From contig URUK01000007.1 of assembly GCA_900551055.1 (NCBI GenBank), forward strand, positions 52,757 to 116,756: a DNA stretch of 64,000 bases, in the 5' to 3' direction. The first letter of the stretch is position 1; each line of letters begins with the position of its first letter. This stretch comes from an uncultured Prevotella sp. Its GTDB lineage: Bacteria > Bacteroidota > Bacteroidia > Bacteroidales > Bacteroidaceae. A program made the translations under genes and the position numbers. This document shows, piece by piece, positions 25,995-34,660 of the stretch. The notes under the pieces were generated by a model. It made no database searches. It had not been told where the DNA came from and saw only the letters and a list, made by a program, of their open reading frames with translations.

Positions 25995-26699
25995 ATGAAA
26001 AGATTTAACAAACTGTTCATTATCCTTTTGTGTTGTGTCGGCGCGATGTCGGTGACTTCTTGTCTTAGCAGTGACGACGGTTACAGCCTTGACCCGGAGC
26101 TTGTAAGGCAGTATTACACCCAGATGAGGGGTCCGTATTCCGGTGGAACAGGCTTATATGCCAACAAAGTCTATTTCTACAACGACACAATCACCGACAA
26201 GAACAATACCAGCAAGACCGACTCTTTGAGCGGATACGGTCTTAACGGAGGCGTTAACTATACGACTACCATCGACGGCAGGGACTCCGTATCATTCGTT
26301 TTGAACGGCGTTTCGGGACGTGTGCTGGCAAAGGAAATAGACGGTGAACAACACAAAGGCTTGAAGGAGGCGATAGAAAACGCAGGAAACTTGCAGATAA
26401 AAGGCCAGATTGCCATATACAACATACAGGGACAAGTAGCTTATATGTATTTCTATCCGATGTCTGTTGAACTTAAAGGCTTGAACTATGACGGCGGAAC
26501 TCATGACGTTACCATTTCTTTCTGGTATCCAGGATTGGGATATTACTTCATGCAAGACGCTCATAAGGTGTTGCAGTTCCCTCTTGTGTTGGCTTCAATC
26601 TGGGTTGACGGAAACGAGACCGTCAAGATATACAACGGAAGTTTGTCCGACGAAACGGCTTACAGAAAGGCTTTGTTGAGTGTACAACTCTGCAACTAA
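25995..26699 (+). CDS. Lipoprotein resembling DUF4840
   Basis: 234 residues. Lipoprotein signal ending in VTSC (Cys23) followed by LSSDDG, an acidic stretch that in Bacteroidetes often directs lipoproteins to the cell surface. The mature part is beta-rich (QMRGPYSGGTGLYANKVYFYNDT, VSFVLNGVSGRVLAKEI). Length and the opening RGPYSG pattern look like the DUF4840 lipoproteins; function unknown. Stands alone, with a strong terminator after it. Confidence 0.75.
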   Translation: MKRFNKLFIILLCCVGAMSVTSCLSSDDGYSLDPELVRQYYTQMRGPYSGGTGLYANKVYFYNDTITDKNNTSKTDSLSGYGLNGGVNYTTTIDGRDSVSFVLNGVSGRVLAKEIDGEQHKGLKEAIENAGNLQIKGQIAIYNIQGQVAYMYFYPMSVELKGLNYDGGTHDVTISFWYPGLGYYFMQDAHKVLQFPLVLASIWVDGNETVKIYNGSLSDETAYRKALLSVQLCN

Positions 26700-26732
26700 G
26701 CCTTGCAATGACATGATTTGGATGATATGACA

Positions 26733-26775
26733 ACGCTCCCTTGCAAGCCGGAAACGGTGCAAGGGAGCGTTTTTT
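26733..26775 (+). terminator. Strong Rho-independent terminator
   Basis: A perfect 13-base stem, ACGCTCCCTTGCA (26733-26745) with TGCAAGGGAGCGT (26758-26770), followed by TTTTTT. Confidence 0.92.
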
Positions 26776-26847
26776 GCGCCATTATGTTACGTGTTAGCGG
26801 TTTATTTGTTACTTTTGCAATACGTAAACCACTAACAACTTACATCC

Positions 26848-28215
26848 ATGAAGAAAACAATCCTTATCTTATTCGCGCTCATAACGGCGTTTTCAGCCGC
26901 GGCACAGACCGTGGAAGGCAGTTGGACGGGCAAGCTCGACGTTATGGGAACGCAGCTTAACCTTGTGTTCAACATAACGAAAGGAGAGGGTGGGGCGTTC
27001 GCCTGCACTATGGACAGTCCCGACCAAGGCGCAAAAGGCATACCTGCGGAAATCACGGTGACCGGCGGAGTAAAGGTGAAAATCAGCATGCCGGCGCTCA
27101 TGGCGGCGTATGAAGGCGAGCTGAAAGACGGCATGCTGAAAGGCACCTTCACGCAAAGCGGCATGTCGTTTGCGCTTGACATGAAGCCCGGAACGGTTGA
27201 ACGCCGTCGTCCGCAGACTCCTAAAGAGCCTTATCCGTATGCAACGGAGGAGGTGACGTTCACCAACACGGCGGACAACGCCACGCTGAGCGGCACGTTG
27301 ACTTATCCCGTTGGCTTTGACGGCATGAAGAAAGGCACTGTGCCCGTGGTGGTAATGGTGACCGGCAGCGGACTGCAAAACCGCGACGAGGAGATTTTCG
27401 ACCATAAGCCTTTCCTCGTTATTGCCGACTTCCTTGCGCGCAACGGCATCGCTACGCTGCGCTATGATGACCGCGGAGCAGGCAAGTCGACCGGCGACGC
27501 GGCAAACGGAACGACTGAGAACAACATGAAGGACGCACTGGCCGCCGTTGACTATGTGCGCGGCACGGGCAAGTTCGGCCGCACGGGAGTGCTCGGCCAC
27601 AGCGAGGGAGGCGCAATAGCGTTCATGCTTGCGGCACGCGGTAAGGCCGACTTCATTGTGAGCATGGCCGGACCGGGCGTGAGAGGCGACAGCATACTCT
27701 TGGCGCAGAACCGCCGCGGAATGATGCAAGGCGGTGTGCCTGCCAACATGGCTGACGACTATTGCAAAGTGCTCGCCAAGGTGTTCGTCGTAATGGCGCA
27801 GCCGGGCACAGTCGCCGACCCTGCGGCCAAGGTGCGCGAGATAGCGAAAGAAACGGGCGTAAGCCTGCCCGAACCGCTTGTGCAGAACTTCGCAAAGTCG
27901 ATGGAGATATGCACGCCGTGGCTTAAATATTTCATCGGCTACGACCCGTCAGCCGACATAAAGGCTGTGAAATGTCCCGTGATGGCTGTCAACGGCTCGA
28001 AGGACGTGCAGGTAGTAGCTGCCGACAACCTTGCGGCAATACGCCGCCTGCTGCCCGAAAACAGCCGGAACCTTATCAAGGAATACCCCGGACTTAACCA
28101 TCTGTTCCAGCACTGCACCACCGGCCTGACAACGGAATATGGGCAGATAGAGGAAACCGTGTCGCCCGAGGTTATGCAGGACATCGCCGCGTGGATAGCC
28201 GAAGTGGCGCGCTGA
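26848..28215 (+). CDS. Exported alpha/beta hydrolase (serine peptidase/esterase-like)
   Basis: 455 residues. Signal peptide MKKTILILFALITAFSAAAQ. Residues about 22-120 form a beta-rich N-terminal domain; the hydrolase core begins with VVMVTGSGLQNRDEE (oxyanion region) and has RYDDRGAGKST, the nucleophile elbow GHSEGG, and a late YPGLNHLF with the likely catalytic His; GSKDVQV should hold the Asp. The substrate is unknown; relatives are annotated as dienelactone-hydrolase-like or S9-like. A TACTTTTG box at 26810-26817 may be its promoter. Confidence 0.85.
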   Translation: MKKTILILFALITAFSAAAQTVEGSWTGKLDVMGTQLNLVFNITKGEGGAFACTMDSPDQGAKGIPAEITVTGGVKVKISMPALMAAYEGELKDGMLKGTFTQSGMSFALDMKPGTVERRRPQTPKEPYPYATEEVTFTNTADNATLSGTLTYPVGFDGMKKGTVPVVVMVTGSGLQNRDEEIFDHKPFLVIADFLARNGIATLRYDDRGAGKSTGDAANGTTENNMKDALAAVDYVRGTGKFGRTGVLGHSEGGAIAFMLAARGKADFIVSMAGPGVRGDSILLAQNRRGMMQGGVPANMADDYCKVLAKVFVVMAQPGTVADPAAKVREIAKETGVSLPEPLVQNFAKSMEICTPWLKYFIGYDPSADIKAVKCPVMAVNGSKDVQVVAADNLAAIRRLLPENSRNLIKEYPGLNHLFQHCTTGLTTEYGQIEETVSPEVMQDIAAWIAEVAR

Positions 28216-28330
28216 CGATACATCACGGCCTTTCCGGAAATGAGGATGTGCTGAAGCGAGTCTTTAACAGAGGCCATCCGCAGTTTAGCCGGGTGGAAAT
28301 ACGATTGTAGTAATCGTATAAAATTAATGT

Positions 28331-28468
28331 CAATTGAGGCTCTCGGTAATCGTCATGCCACACGCCGATGCGGTATCCAGTGTATGCAACCAACGTTATT
28401 TGATATTCTTGGTGTTTTCTGGATGCCGCATCGGCGTGTGGCATGACGATTAACGAGAGCCTCAATTG
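28331..28468. repeat. Inverted repeat, variant of the ATTCCGCG family
   Basis: Two 50-base arms beginning CAATTGAGGCTCTCGGTAAT, with the inner palindrome changed to GCCACACG...CGGTAT/GCCGCATCGGCGTGTGGC. The 38-base loop (TGTATGCAACCAACG...) is the reverse complement of the loop in the element at 39941-40072 at most positions, so the two copies are related over loop as well as arms, in opposite orientation. Confidence 0.88.
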
Positions 28469-28526
28469 TTGTTAAATAAAAAAGAATAATCAACCTCCCT
28501 TTTTTCGGTAGTATTTTGGCGAGTTT

Positions 28527-28622
28527 CTAAAAGACGGCAAATTGCGTTGTAAAAGATGCCCTTTTACAATGTAAAAGACGGTCTTTTGCACAGCAAAAGG
28601 CCGTCTTTTGTAATACGCTTGA
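28527..28622. repeat. Cluster of AAAAGACGGTCTTTT near-palindromes
   Basis: Units CTAAAAGACGGCAAATT, GTAAAAGATGCCCTTTTAC, GTAAAAGACGGTCTTTTGC and GCAAAAGGCCGTCTTTTGT, about 25 bases apart. Confidence 0.85.
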
Positions 28623-28802
28623 AAATAAGCGGTTTTGCCGTTCTATCCCCGATTTTTATAATAGATTTCTATTCGCTGTAAATCAATGTGTTAAGCGATG
28701 AAAGGATGTTTGCTATATCCTTTGCTTCTTTACCGTTCTACAATATAAAAATATCTTCACATTGAAGATGTGAAAGATTGAAAGATTATTTTGTCAACAA
28801 CA

Positions 28803-28834
28803 TTTGCAGCATAACTTTATTTTCATTATATTTG
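28803..28834 (+). promoter_or_regulatory. Promoter of the putative structured RNA
   Basis: TTTG at 28803-28806, 20 bases, TATATTTG at 28827-28834. It lies far from any start codon and just before a structured, poorly coding segment. Confidence 0.7.
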
Positions 28835-28840
28835 CAACGT

Positions 28841-29151
28841 TCCTATTGCAGAAGCCGCACAGGCGGAGGGCATGGGGAACATATATATAAGATAAGCGTT
28901 TACTTGGCGCTTTGGTCTTGACACTCTGAAACTTCGCAAACTTCTGAAACAGTCAAGAACATGGCAACAGTAGATGCTCATGGGTGTATATTATACAGCC
29001 AGCGCAGGCACAGGCCACTCCGGCATGGCGTCCAATGGTGAGGTATATACATACACAGCGTGGGCTTCTGCGTTGCTCGTTCTACTGTTTCGGGCAATGC
29101 GAAGGCCTCAGAGTGTGGAACGGGCGGCAGGCAAAGTTCCCACGCTTTTTT
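28841..29151 (+). ncRNA. Putative structured non-coding RNA, about 310 nt
   Basis: Preceded by a good promoter and ended by a hairpin (GTGGAAC at 29115-29121 with GTTCCCAC at 29136-29143) and a T-run (29146-29151). Several pairings are visible: GCAGAAGCC (28848-28856) with GGCTTCTGC (29063-29071), a closing long-range helix; CTTGAC with GTCAAG around 28918-28960; GTGTAT near 28985 with ATACAC near 29051; GCGTTGC with GCAATGC around 29070-29100. The segment has no convincing reading frame with a start signal. I looked for and did not find the tmRNA tag, RNase P or SRP RNA core motifs, so the class is unknown; a 6S-like or other regulatory RNA is possible. Confidence 0.6.
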
Positions 29152-29220
29152 CGTATATATACCATACCTTAATTAATCAACCGCCTTGATTTGGGAATAA
29201 GGGGCACAAAATTAAACAAT

Positions 29221-29598
29221 ATGTTAACTAAACAGAGTGTAAAAAACTATCTACAGAAAGAGGGCTTTACTCCTAAAGAGTTAGACAGCGGATTTGCATT
29301 TAAGTATCAATTTAAGTTCTTTATAATTGAGCTTGACATCAAAGATCCCAATTATCTAAGGATTATAATGCCCAACATTTATAATGTGTCCTTAAATTTG
29401 GATATAAAAAAAGTTTTTAAAGCATGTAATGAGGCTACAAAATCGACAAAAGTTGCAAAGGTTTTTATGATTGATGACAATGACGTTTGGGCTACATATG
29501 AAATAATTGTAGACTCAACTCCTGAATTAGATGATTTAATTCCAAGAGGACTAAATATTTTATTAGCAGCACACGAAAACTTTTACAAAAACATATAA
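29221..29598 (+). CDS. Small AT-rich gene of unknown function
   Basis: 125 residues from the ATG at 29221; an earlier in-frame ATG at 29191 lacks support. No signal peptide or membrane segment. The alternating pattern (AFKYQFKFFIIELDIKDPNYLRIIMPNI ... KVFMIDDNDVWATYEIIVD) suggests an alpha/beta fold like YbjN or secretion-chaperone proteins, but I cannot assign a family. Base composition is clearly more AT-rich than the genes around it, hinting at recent acquisition. It follows the putative RNA by 70 bases and has its own terminator. Confidence 0.7.
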   Translation: MLTKQSVKNYLQKEGFTPKELDSGFAFKYQFKFFIIELDIKDPNYLRIIMPNIYNVSLNLDIKKVFKACNEATKSTKVAKVFMIDDNDVWATYEIIVDSTPELDDLIPRGLNILLAAHENFYKNI

Positions 29599-29631
29599 AA
29601 CTTGCTTTTTTGTCAATCAAACAGCACAAAA

Positions 29632-29667
29632 GCGGGGCTATATTTAATAGCTCCGCCATTTTTTTTG
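29632..29667 (+). terminator. Rho-independent terminator
   Basis: GCGGGGCTA (29632-29640) and TAGCTCCGC (29648-29656) pair, followed by a run of eight or nine Ts. Confidence 0.9.
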
Positions 29668-29744
29668 AAAAAATTTCCACTTTCAATGTAACAAAACTGC
29701 CGCAAGTTACGTCTGCATAATAAAGGACATAAAAAGCGGAAGCA

Positions 29745-30212
29745 ATGAAAAGGATATTTGCACTAATCATGTTTACGGCTGCGTTGTGCCTGGCGGGTAC
29801 GGCAAAGACGAGCAACGAGGTGATACGCGACATACGGACTAACAACAAGGCGTTAACCATCAGGTTCAACAAACTGATGATGGCTCTGTTGCCCGACCTG
29901 AAAGACGAAGCATTCGGCGAGGCTATGGGGCACATAAGCAGCGGCACAATAGTGACGGTTGAGGACGGAGGCGAGAAGGCAAGGCGGTCGTTCATGGAAA
30001 GCGTAAGCGAGCTTGACACATGCAAATACCAGCCTTTTGTAAGCGTCAACGATGAAGACGGCGAAACTGTGCAGATATTTGGCAGGATGAAGAAAGGATA
30101 CATAAGGGAAATGCTCGTGGTAGTGGCAAGCGATGACGACTGCACCCTGATACGGCTGAAGGGCAAGCTGACGCAGGAGGACATACGGAAAATAGTAGCG
30201 CGGAATGATTGA
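29745..30212 (+). CDS. DUF4252-like exported protein, copy 1
   Basis: 155 residues with a signal peptide (MKRIFALIMFTAALCLAGTAK). The mature part alternates helix and strand and ends in a hydrophobic strand pair (LVVVASDDDCTLIRLKGKLTQEDIRKIV), matching the 'VVVxxxDDxxxVxxxGxLxxxDIxxL' ending shared by all three paralogues here. DUF4252 proteins are usually encoded next to ECF sigma genes in Bacteroidetes; function unknown. First gene of a five-gene unit. Confidence 0.8.
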   Translation: MKRIFALIMFTAALCLAGTAKTSNEVIRDIRTNNKALTIRFNKLMMALLPDLKDEAFGEAMGHISSGTIVTVEDGGEKARRSFMESVSELDTCKYQPFVSVNDEDGETVQIFGRMKKGYIREMLVVVASDDDCTLIRLKGKLTQEDIRKIVARND

Positions 30213-30246
30213 GAATACATTATAAACAACAAAAAAGATAAAGACA

Positions 30247-30717
30247 ATGAAAAAGATTTTAGCATTTATCGTGATGGCGGCTTTCTGCCTCACGGGTACG
30301 GCGAAGACGGCCGATGAAGTAATCAAAGAAATAGAGAAGTCTACCGGCGCGCAGGTGATACGCTTCAATAAGGAGATGATTGCCATGCAGATGGGCAAGA
30401 CAGGCAACAACGAACTTGGAGAGATGTTGAAAGACATCGACAACGGTTGCGTGCTGATAATAGAGAACGCCGACAAGGCGAAGTCGGATGTGTTCAATAA
30501 CACGACTGCCGAACTTGACACGGCTTACGAACCTATTGTTACAGTATTCGAAGATGACGACCGCGTAAAAGTACTTGGCCGTGCGGAAGGCGATGTACTG
30601 AAGGAGGTTGTTGTAGCCGTGTCTGACAACGAGGACTGCGTGATGGTGTGCTTCACTGGAAGTATTCCCAAAGACAAAATCGGTCAGTTGGTCAATGACA
30701 AGACTATTAGTTTTTAG
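30247..30717 (+). CDS. DUF4252-like exported protein, copy 2
   Basis: 156 residues, signal peptide MKKILAFIVMAAFCLTGTAK. Clearly related to the preceding gene: same opening KTADEVIKEIEKSTGAQVIRF versus KTSNEVIRDIRTNNKALTIRF, and the same ending (VVVAVSDNEDCVMVCFTGSIPKDKIGQLV). The two are 34 bases apart and arose by tandem duplication. Followed by an inverted repeat before the sigma gene. Confidence 0.8.
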   Translation: MKKILAFIVMAAFCLTGTAKTADEVIKEIEKSTGAQVIRFNKEMIAMQMGKTGNNELGEMLKDIDNGCVLIIENADKAKSDVFNNTTAELDTAYEPIVTVFEDDDRVKVLGRAEGDVLKEVVVAVSDNEDCVMVCFTGSIPKDKIGQLVNDKTISF

Positions 30718-30790
30718 AAGATACAAGGAACGAGTTGACGAGTAACGAGGCCATTCACTTGTCTGCTCGTTACTTGTCACTCGTCAACTA
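30717..30790. repeat. Inverted repeat of GACGAGTAACGAG words
   Basis: ACGAGTTGACGAGTAACGAG pairs with CTCGTTACTTGTCACTCGTC. Begins at the stop codon of DUF4252 copy 2 and ends about 12 bases before the sigma factor start. Shares CTTGTCTGCTCGT words with 10627-10752. Confidence 0.75.
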
Positions 30791-30800
30791 ATATCAAACA

Positions 30801-31319
30801 ATGACAGGCGAAGAGTTCAAACAACGGTTCATGCCATACAGCGGCAAGCTGTATGCCGTGGCTCTGAGCCTGACGTGCAACGAGCAGGAGGCCGAAGATG
30901 CTGTGCAGGACGCATTCCTTAGGCTATGGACACGGCGTGACAGCCTGCCAAGCATGGAAAACGCCGAAGCCTACTGCGTAACGCTGACAAGGCACATCTG
31001 CCACGACAGGCTGAGGAGCAGGCACGCCACGCTTGACGTTGACCGCCCCGAGACAATGCGGCAGGCCGCACACGCCGACATGGAAAGAGAAGTAGAGACT
31101 AAAGACCATGCCGAAATAATGCGCCGGTGCATAGCCCGCCTGCCGGAACAGCAACGGCTCTTGATAACCATGCGCGACGTAAACAACCTCGATTACGGCG
31201 AGATTGAACAGGCCACAGGGCTTAGCATGACAAACATCCGCGTGACGCTTAGCAGGGCAAGAAAGACATTACGTGAACAATTTAACCACATCAGGAATTA
31301 TGGCGACAAAGGATATTGA
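30801..31319 (+). CDS. ECF-type RNA polymerase sigma factor
   Basis: 172 residues. Region 2: FMPYSGKLYAVALSLTCNEQEAEDAVQDAFLRLWTRRDSLP; region 4: LPEQQRLLITMRDVNNLDYGEIEQATGLSMTNIRVTLSRARKTLR. It overlaps the next gene by 20 bases, indicating coupling with its likely anti-sigma factor. The targets probably include the DUF4252 genes on either side. Confidence 0.95.
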   Translation: MTGEEFKQRFMPYSGKLYAVALSLTCNEQEAEDAVQDAFLRLWTRRDSLPSMENAEAYCVTLTRHICHDRLRSRHATLDVDRPETMRQAAHADMEREVETKDHAEIMRRCIARLPEQQRLLITMRDVNNLDYGEIEQATGLSMTNIRVTLSRARKTLREQFNHIRNYGDKGY

Positions 31320-31818
31320 AAAACTTTTGGAACGTTATTACGACGGCCAAACATCTGAAGACGAGGAGGCACGCATAACCGAGTTCTTCAGGGAAGGCGA
31401 CGTACCTGACAGCCTGAAAGCCGAACAAGACTTCTTCATGACCTTGCACGGCTGCAAGGCCACACCGTCAGCCGAACGGCTTGACCGTAAGCTCAACGCG
31501 CAGATTGACGCATGGAGCAAAAAAGCTGACAGCACAGGGCGGCACACCGCCCGGAGCATAAAGATGAAGCTGCGCCATGCCTGCGGAATAGCGGCCAGCA
31601 TACTCGTTGTGGCTTCGTTCGGCGCATACCTGCACAACCGCACAAGCATAACGCCTGAAGAACGGGCCGCACTGGCACAGGCGCAAATGGCGATTGTAAA
31701 GTTCTCGGCCACGCTGAACAAAGGTCTTGATCAAATGGCATACGCGCAGCAAAAAACTGAAGACCTGAACAGAAAAATAAACAAATGTATGGAACTCTCA
31801 AAAAACGGTGAACAATGA
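31300..31818 (+). CDS. Probable anti-sigma factor with one membrane segment
   Basis: 172 residues from the ATG at 31300 (AGGA just upstream; the start at 31273 would overlap the sigma gene further). The N-terminal cytoplasmic part has LLERYYDGQTSEDEEARITEFF, a pattern seen in Bacteroidetes anti-sigma proteins; one membrane segment follows (ACGIAASILVVASFGAYLHN), then a short periplasmic helix-rich tail (AALAQAQMAIVKFSATLNKGL). No FecR domain. Role inferred from overlap with the sigma gene. Confidence 0.8.
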   Translation: MATKDIEKLLERYYDGQTSEDEEARITEFFREGDVPDSLKAEQDFFMTLHGCKATPSAERLDRKLNAQIDAWSKKADSTGRHTARSIKMKLRHACGIAASILVVASFGAYLHNRTSITPEERAALAQAQMAIVKFSATLNKGLDQMAYAQQKTEDLNRKINKCMELSKNGEQ

Positions 31819-32270
31819 AAAAGTTATTATCAATACTGACCGCCGCCATACTTTTCACGGCAAACCTTGCAGCACAGGAAACGTTTACCAAGAAATTCGG
31901 CAACGTAAAGGGCATAACGTCAGTTTATGTCTCGAAAGCCCTCCTCGGCATGATGCCCGACATGAAAAGCGACGGGATGGACTTCTCGGCCGTGGCCTCG
32001 AAGCTGGACAACATCCAAATACTCAACTCCGAGACAAAATCAGCATCCAACACCCTGAAAAAAGAATGCCGGCAGATAATCGCCAAGGAGAATTACACCA
32101 AGTTGATGGACGTCAACGGTGAAGGCGAAAGCACCGGCATATACATGAAAGAGTTTTCGGGCGGTAAAAAACAGTACATCCTGCTTAACACTGACAGTGA
32201 AGACACAAGCGTCATCGTGCTTACAGGACAGCTGACGTTGCAGGACATAAAGAACGTTATGGACAAGTAG
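31815..32270 (+). CDS. DUF4252-like exported protein, copy 3
   Basis: 151 residues, signal peptide MKKLLSILTAAILFTANLAAQ. Overlaps the anti-sigma stop by four bases. Contains VSKALLGMMPDMK and the shared ending (ILLNTDSEDTSVIVLTGQLTLQDIKNVM). More diverged from copies 1 and 2 than they are from each other. Probably under the same sigma factor. Confidence 0.8.
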   Translation: MKKLLSILTAAILFTANLAAQETFTKKFGNVKGITSVYVSKALLGMMPDMKSDGMDFSAVASKLDNIQILNSETKSASNTLKKECRQIIAKENYTKLMDVNGEGESTGIYMKEFSGGKKQYILLNTDSEDTSVIVLTGQLTLQDIKNVMDK

Positions 32271-32301
32271 GGTTGTCCCGATGATGTCTGCGGAATAAGA
32301 A

Positions 32302-32341
32302 AAACGGAACGGATTTGCATTACTGCAGATCCGTTCCGTTT
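32302..32341. terminator. Bidirectional terminator between convergent genes
   Basis: AAACGGAACGGATTTGCA and TGCAGATCCGTTCCGTTT pair around a four-base loop; A-run on one side and T-run on the other serve both strands. Confidence 0.88.
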
Positions 32342-32365
32342 GCTGTATTAGCTGATGTTTGCGTT

Positions 32366-34660
32366 TTACTTGTTTTGACCGTCTTTGATTTTTTGCACGT
32401 AAGCGTCGATTACGGCTACGGCTGTAATGTTTACCACGTCACGTACAGAACACTCGAAATCGGTGAAGTGGATGGGCTTGTTCAGTCCCATCTGTATCGG
32501 TCCTATGATTTCAGCATCGGGATTGAGTGCCTGTAGCAACTTGTATGAACTGTTTGCGCTCGACAGGTTGGGGAACACGAGCGTGTTCACGTCTTTTCCT
32601 TTCAGTCGTGTGAAAGGATATTTTGCATCGCGCAGCTTGTTGTTCAGTGCGAAGTTAACCTGCATCTCTCCGTCTATGGCGAGGTCAGGGTAACGCTGCT
32701 GCATCTCTTCTACGGCGGCGTGGACTTCTGCCGGGTTGCCAGCCTCGTCGGTTCCGAAGTTGGAGTAGCTTATCATCGCGATGTTAGGCTCGTCGTTGAA
32801 GAAACGTACAGTATTGGCCGAGAGGCGCGCCATGTCAATGAGCACGTCCTTGTTGGGGTGGCGGTTGATTAGCGTGTCGGCCAGGTATAGCACGCCCTTT
32901 TTAGAGTTGATGATGTGCATTGTGCCGAAGTGGTTGTATTTCGGCTGTATGCCGATAACCTCCTTTGCCACTTTTATTGTGTTAGAGTATTTTGTGTAGA
33001 GGCCGGTTATGAATGCGTCGGCGTCACCCGTTTCGACCATCATCATGCCGAAATAGTTGCGCTCGAACATCTTGTCGTTGGCTTCTTGGAAAGTGTAGCC
33101 CTGACGCTGGCGTTTGTCTGCCAGAATGCGTGCGTACCGTTCACGACGGTCGTTTTCGCGGTCGTGGCGCAGGTTTACGATTTCTATGCCGTCAAGACTC
33201 AGGTCGAGTTCCTTTGCGAGCTTTGCGATGCGCTCGTCGTTGCCGAGCAGGATAGGGTGGCAGATGCCTTCGTTCTTTGCCTGTACTGCAGCTTTGAGCA
33301 TTGTCGGGTGTATGCCTTCGGCGAATACCACGCGCTGCGGATGCTTGCGTGCCGTGTCGTAGAGCTTCTGCGTCAGCTTGGTTTCCTGTCCGAGCATCTC
33401 GCGCAGACGGTTCTTGTATTCGTCCCAGTCGGTTATTCTTGTACGTGCCACGCCGCTTTCTATGGCCGCCTTGGCAACTGCTGCCGAGACCTCTGTGATA
33501 AGGCGCGGGTCAACTGGTTTCGGTATGAAATATGACGGACCGAATGTGAGTTTGTTCACTTGGTATGCGTCGTTAACTACGTCAGGCACAGGCTGCTTTG
33601 CCAGGTCGGCAATGGCATGTACGGCCGCCATCTTCATTTCCTCGTTGATGGCTGTAGCGTGTACGTCAAGTGCGCCGCGGAAGATATAGGGGAAGCCGAT
33701 GACGTTGTTAATCTGGTTGGGATAGTCGGAGCGGCCGGTACTCATTATGACGTCGGGGCGGCTTTCCATCGCGTCTTCGTATGATATTTCAGGTACGGGG
33801 TTAGCCAAAGCGAACACGATAGGTTTGTCGGCCATCGAGCGAACCATGTCTTGCGTGAGCACATTCCCCTTGGACAGGCCGACGAACACGTCGGCGTCCT
33901 TTACGGCCTCTTCCAGGGTGTGGATGTCGCGCCTGTCGGTAGCGAAGAGTTTTTTCTGTTCGGTAAGGTTCTCGCGGTCACTGGTGATGACACCTTTCGA
34001 ATCGAGCATCACGATGTTCTCCTTCTTTGCGCCGAGGGCTATGTACAGCTTTGTGCATGAGATGGCTGCTGCTCCGGCTCCGTTCACCACGATTTTAACT
34101 TCCGATATGTCCTTTCCTGCTACTTCGAGGGCGTTCTTCAGTCCGGCGGCCGATATAATCGCCGTGCCGTGCTGGTCGTCGTGCATTACCGGTATGTCGA
34201 GTGTGCGTTTCAGCCTTTCTTCGATGTAAAAGCACTCTGGTGCCTTTATGTCTTCAAGGTTGATGCCTCCGAATGTAGGCGCTATGCGTTCAACGGCTTC
34301 ACAGAACTTCTCCGGGTCTTTCTCGGCCACCTCGATGTCGAACACATCTATGCCGCCGTAGATTTTGAACAGCAGTCCCTTGCCCTCCATCACGGGTTTT
34401 CCGCTCATTGCGCCTATGTCGCCAAGGCCCAGTACGGCTGTGCCGTTGCTGATTACGGCAACGAGATTGCCCTTGTCGGTGTATTTGTACACGTCGTCCG
34501 GTGTCTTTTGTATTTCAAGGCACGGGAAGGCGACGCCCGGCGAGTAGGCAAGGCTCAAGTCTGTTTGTGTACTGTAAGGTTTTGTAGGCTTTACTTCTAT
34601 TTTTCCGGGTTTGCCGCTACTGTGGTATTCAAGTGCGGCTTCTTTTGTAATGTTTACCAT
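32366..34660 (-). CDS. maeB: NADP-dependent malic enzyme with phosphotransacetylase-like domain
   Basis: 764 residues from the ATG at 34660; the frame extends upstream but the added residues are basic and unlike the family. Residues 1-about 400 are malic enzyme (SLAYSPGVAFPCLEI, GTAVLGLGDIGAMSGKPVMEGK, MHDDQHGTAIISAAG, VVNGAGAAAISCTKLY NADP-binding). Residues about 430-764 resemble phosphate acetyl/butyryltransferase (VVFAEGIHPTMLKAA, the TFPNLSSANSSYKLLQ-type ending), as in MaeB-type enzymes where it is regulatory. It decarboxylates malate to pyruvate with NADPH formation in the cytoplasm. Divergent from the TetR gene. Confidence 0.95.
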   Translation of the reverse strand: MVNITKEAALEYHSSGKPGKIEVKPTKPYSTQTDLSLAYSPGVAFPCLEIQKTPDDVYKYTDKGNLVAVISNGTAVLGLGDIGAMSGKPVMEGKGLLFKIYGGIDVFDIEVAEKDPEKFCEAVERIAPTFGGINLEDIKAPECFYIEERLKRTLDIPVMHDDQHGTAIISAAGLKNALEVAGKDISEVKIVVNGAGAAAISCTKLYIALGAKKENIVMLDSKGVITSDRENLTEQKKLFATDRRDIHTLEEAVKDADVFVGLSKGNVLTQDMVRSMADKPIVFALANPVPEISYEDAMESRPDVIMSTGRSDYPNQINNVIGFPYIFRGALDVHATAINEEMKMAAVHAIADLAKQPVPDVVNDAYQVNKLTFGPSYFIPKPVDPRLITEVSAAVAKAAIESGVARTRITDWDEYKNRLREMLGQETKLTQKLYDTARKHPQRVVFAEGIHPTMLKAAVQAKNEGICHPILLGNDERIAKLAKELDLSLDGIEIVNLRHDRENDRRERYARILADKRQRQGYTFQEANDKMFERNYFGMMMVETGDADAFITGLYTKYSNTIKVAKEVIGIQPKYNHFGTMHIINSKKGVLYLADTLINRHPNKDVLIDMARLSANTVRFFNDEPNIAMISYSNFGTDEAGNPAEVHAAVEEMQQRYPDLAIDGEMQVNFALNNKLRDAKYPFTRLKGKDVNTLVFPNLSSANSSYKLLQALNPDAEIIGPIQMGLNKPIHFTDFECSVRDVVNITAVAVIDAYVQKIKDGQNK

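Noticed and set aside
28974..29189. 71-residue open frame inside the putative RNA
   Set aside because: No start signal, composition follows RNA structure, and two overlapping frames are equally open; better explained as non-coding.
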